Below are positions 62,139-64,000 of a stretch of 64,000 nt of DNA, piece after piece. Numbering within the stretch: position 1 is the first letter of the stretch; each line of letters begins with the position of its first letter. The stretch covers positions 1 through 64,000 of the forward strand of contig NZ_LMAK01000056.1 of the NCBI RefSeq assembly GCF_001439665.1. Direction: 5' to 3'. The stretch comes from Formosa algae. GTDB lineage: Bacteria > Bacteroidota > Bacteroidia > Flavobacteriales > Flavobacteriaceae. The notes beneath the pieces were generated by a model that did no database searches, was not told the DNA's origin, and saw only the letters and a list, made by a program, of their open reading frames with translations. Position numbers and translations under genes: made by a program.

Positions 62139-62568
62139 ACAATTAAGGTGTTAATTTGCGTTTGTTTTAATTCGGATAAATTTATCCGCTTTATGAATCA
62201 AAAATATACATAGTAATTGTTTTTAAACATGATAATTATCAGGTTGCTAGTAAAAATGCATGTATCCTAAAAAAATGAATTATTTTTCACTTTTGCACTT
62301 ATAAGTAATTTACAGCTAACACCTTATACACGCTGTGTTTTTAGACACATAGAAGATTCTGTTTGTTAAACTAAAACAATAATAAATTTTAAAACTGATA
62401 GATGTCATTTCTGAGGTCTAAGCCATTACCTACCTTTAAAAACCCTAACAAACAACTAGCTATCAAATAAATACTAGAGTAATTAACTAACTGAATAAAA
62501 AAATTAGTTGAATTTAAGATATAGCAGTCTTAATTCCGCTAATTAAAATTCAAACAATACAAAATAAT
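62139..62568. promoter_or_regulatory. Divergent control region of nirK and the second Rrf2 gene
   Basis: No gene is visible in these 430 bp. The nirK side holds the 16-bp palindrome (62173-62188) and, just beyond it, a minus-strand -7 element TATTTTTG (62206-62199), so the operator would cover the start of transcription. The Rrf2 side contains TTAATTCCGCTAATT near 62532, a much weaker relative of the operator. The central part is featureless AT-rich DNA. Confidence 0.55.
62173..62188. promoter_or_regulatory. Perfect 16-bp palindromic operator upstream of nirK
   Basis: CGGATAAATTTATCCG is a perfect inverted repeat of 8+8 bp. Related sites lie before the first Rrf2 gene (53957) and before norB (54468), all flanked by TTAATT on one side. 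It is probably the binding site of one or both Rrf2 proteins. Confidence 0.75.
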
Positions 62569-63003
62569 ATGTTTTCAAAAGCTTGTGAATACGGCATTAG
62601 AGCGACAGTGTTTATTGCTGTAAATTCTTTGAAAAATCAACGCGTAAGTCCGAAAGAAATCGCCAAAGAAATTAATTCTCCTGAAGCTTTTACGGCAAAA
62701 ATTCTTCAAAAACTGGCCAAAAATCATGTCGTAAACTCTATAAAAGGGGCTCATGGTGGGTTTGAAATAGATACGGTGAATATGAAAAACATCACATTAT
62801 CTGATATTATCAAGGCCATTGATGGCGATCATATTTACGAAGATTGCGGCACTGGATTAAGTGAATGTAGCGATAGTAATCCTTGCCCTATGCATGCTAG
62901 ATTTAAAAATGTACGACGAGATTTGAAATTTTTTCTAGAAACTACAAACCTAGAAGACATGGCTTTAGACATTACATTGGGAGAAAGCATACTAAAACGT
63001 TAA
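62569..63003 (+). CDS. Rrf2-family transcriptional regulator (Fe-S type), copy 2
   Basis: This 144-residue protein is collinear with the Rrf2 protein at 54015-54449: same length, winged helix EIAKEINSPEAFTAKILQKL, and the same Cys93/Cys100/Cys106 triad (CGTGLSECSDSNPC). The DNA-recognition helix region is almost identical, so both may bind the same operator. It is divergent from nirK across a 430-bp control region. Two paralogues may divide NO sensing and Fe-S sensing, or nitrite and nitric-oxide control. Confidence 0.93.
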   Translation: MFSKACEYGIRATVFIAVNSLKNQRVSPKEIAKEINSPEAFTAKILQKLAKNHVVNSIKGAHGGFEIDTVNMKNITLSDIIKAIDGDHIYEDCGTGLSECSDSNPCPMHARFKNVRRDLKFFLETTNLEDMALDITLGESILKR

Positions 63004-63234
63004 AAATATACATCACATAAGAATAAACAACCTGTATAAATTCGTAAAAAAACACCTAACAGCTACAATAAAACCCTTTTAAACTCTGCATTATGGTTAT
63101 AAAAAGTGCACTTTCGGTTATTTAAAAAGATTAAACACATTAAAAAAGAAAAGGCACTTAACATTTGTTAACAAGTTACATTTTTAAAACTCATAAATAG
63201 TTGTATTTTTACACCTAATAAAACCAAACTATTA

Positions 63235-63999
63235 ATGGGTAAGATCATTGCAATTGCAAATCAAAAAGGAGGCGTAGGAAAAACTACGACTTCTGTTAAT
63301 TTAGCAGCCTCTTTAGGGGTGCTTGAAAAGAAAGTATTGCTGATTGATGCCGATCCTCAAGCCAATGCCACTTCTGGATTAGGCATAGATGTTGAAACTG
63401 TAGAAATTGGAACCTACCAATTATTGGAACACACCAATACAGCTCGAGAAGCTATTTTACAAACAGATACACCTAACCTAGACATTATTGCTTCTCACAT
63501 CGACTTAGTTGCTATTGAAATTGAACTTGTAGATAAGGATGATAGAGAGTATATGATGCGACGCGCATTACTGGATATTAAAAACGATTACGATTTTATT
63601 ATCATAGATTGTGCACCCTCTTTAGGTCTTCTAACTCTTAATGCATTAACTGCTGCAGATGCAGTAATTATTCCTATTCAATGCGAGTATTTTGCATTAG
63701 AAGGATTAGGAAAATTGTTAAACACCGTTAAAAGTGTTCAAAAAATACACAATCCAGAATTAGATATTGAAGGGTTATTATTAACCATGTACGATTCGCG
63801 TTTAAGATTATCTAACCAAGTGGTAGAAGAAGTGCAAAAGCATTTTAACGATATGGTATTTAAAACCATTATACAGCGAAATGTACGTTTAAGTGAAGCG
63901 CCTAGTTTTGGCGAAAGCATTATTAATTTTGATGCGAGTAGTAAAGGTGCCATCAACTATTTAAGTTTGGCAAAAGAAGTAATAACTAAAAACTCCTAA
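63235..63999 (+). CDS. parA: ParA-family chromosome-partitioning ATPase
   Basis: This 254-residue protein is complete within the window (its stop codon is at 63997-63999). It has the deviant Walker A KGGVGKTTT at residues 9-17, Walker A' DADPQANAT, Walker B IIIDCAPSLG, and the C-terminal RNVRLSEAPSFGESI typical of Soj/ParA. It moves the origin region together with ParB, which presumably follows outside the window. A perfect palindrome AAAGTGCACTTT (63103-63114) lies about 120 bp upstream but does not match the ParB parS consensus. Confidence 0.97.
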   Translation: MGKIIAIANQKGGVGKTTTSVNLAASLGVLEKKVLLIDADPQANATSGLGIDVETVEIGTYQLLEHTNTAREAILQTDTPNLDIIASHIDLVAIEIELVDKDDREYMMRRALLDIKNDYDFIIIDCAPSLGLLTLNALTAADAVIIPIQCEYFALEGLGKLLNTVKSVQKIHNPELDIEGLLLTMYDSRLRLSNQVVEEVQKHFNDMVFKTIIQRNVRLSEAPSFGESIINFDASSKGAINYLSLAKEVITKNS

Positions 64000-64000
64000 A

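Noticed and set aside
63103-63114. Palindrome AAAGTGCACTTT upstream of parA considered as parS
   Set aside because: It does not match the TGTTNCACGTGNAACA consensus of ParB sites; at most a local operator.

Overview
The window is about 64 kb of AT-rich chromosome from a member of the Bacteroidota, most likely a marine Flavobacteriaceae species. The indicators are a polysaccharide-degradation locus with two sulfatases, 800-residue double-FtsX ABC permeases, a peptidase with a type IX secretion sorting domain, a TonB receptor with an N-terminal carboxypeptidase-regulatory domain, LytS/LytR-type two-component genes, TAnnTTTG promoter elements, and a flavobacterial-style tRNA-Pro and methylmalonyl-CoA mutase (MCM) block. 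No transposase, integrase, CRISPR array or rRNA was seen.

Layout. (1) 1-10517, minus strand: six-gene carbohydrate operon (GH97, sulfatase, GH95, GH116, GH117-like, second sulfatase cut by the window edge). No SusC/SusD pair lies inside the window. (2) 11.2-15.5 kb: unrelated single genes (4-helix-bundle sensor-like membrane protein, AT-rich LRR-like protein, amidase lipoprotein, carboxypeptidase-regulatory-like protein). (3) 15.5-23.4 kb, minus: ASST-like lipoprotein, two paralogous DUF1566 proteins, a LytTR two-component system and a T9SS-exported S8 peptidase. (4) 23.7-43.3 kb: NtrB/NtrC-type two-component system divergent from a long efflux operon (membrane-fusion protein, ATPase, five tandem FtsX/MacB permeases, second ATPase, TolC). 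(5) 43.3-47.6 kb, minus: probable metal-uptake operon (two DUF4625 lipoproteins, TonB receptor, small His-rich protein). (6) 47.85-53.3 kb: tRNA-Pro, PQQ-type sugar dehydrogenase, uridine kinase, DivIC/FtsB-like protein and a MCM-like operon. (7) 53.4-63.0 kb: nitrite/nitric-oxide cluster (DoxX-like protein, Rrf2 regulator, qNOR, Ric, HCO-like membrane protein, hemerythrin, SCO, FGE-like protein, NirK-cytochrome c fusion, second Rrf2 regulator). (8) 63.2 kb: parA.

Most notable observations. First, two promoters of the efflux operon (before the membrane-fusion gene and inside the operon before the fourth permease) carry the same layout: two AAGTGT..GAACA operators 21 bp apart, then a TGGCATCATCTT promoter exactly 73 bp after the second operator. 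This points to direct sigma-54/NtrC-type control by the divergent regulator. Second, the large subunit of the MCM-like operon is split into two short genes, and the expected catalytic and cobalamin-binding residues look lost in both, although reading frames and operon spacing are intact. Third, a 16-bp palindrome CGGATAAATTTATCCG before nirK recurs in degenerate form before the first Rrf2 gene and before the NO reductase, giving a candidate NO/Fe-S regulon operator.

Family assignments rest on motifs recalled by reading the translated sequence. No database search was run.
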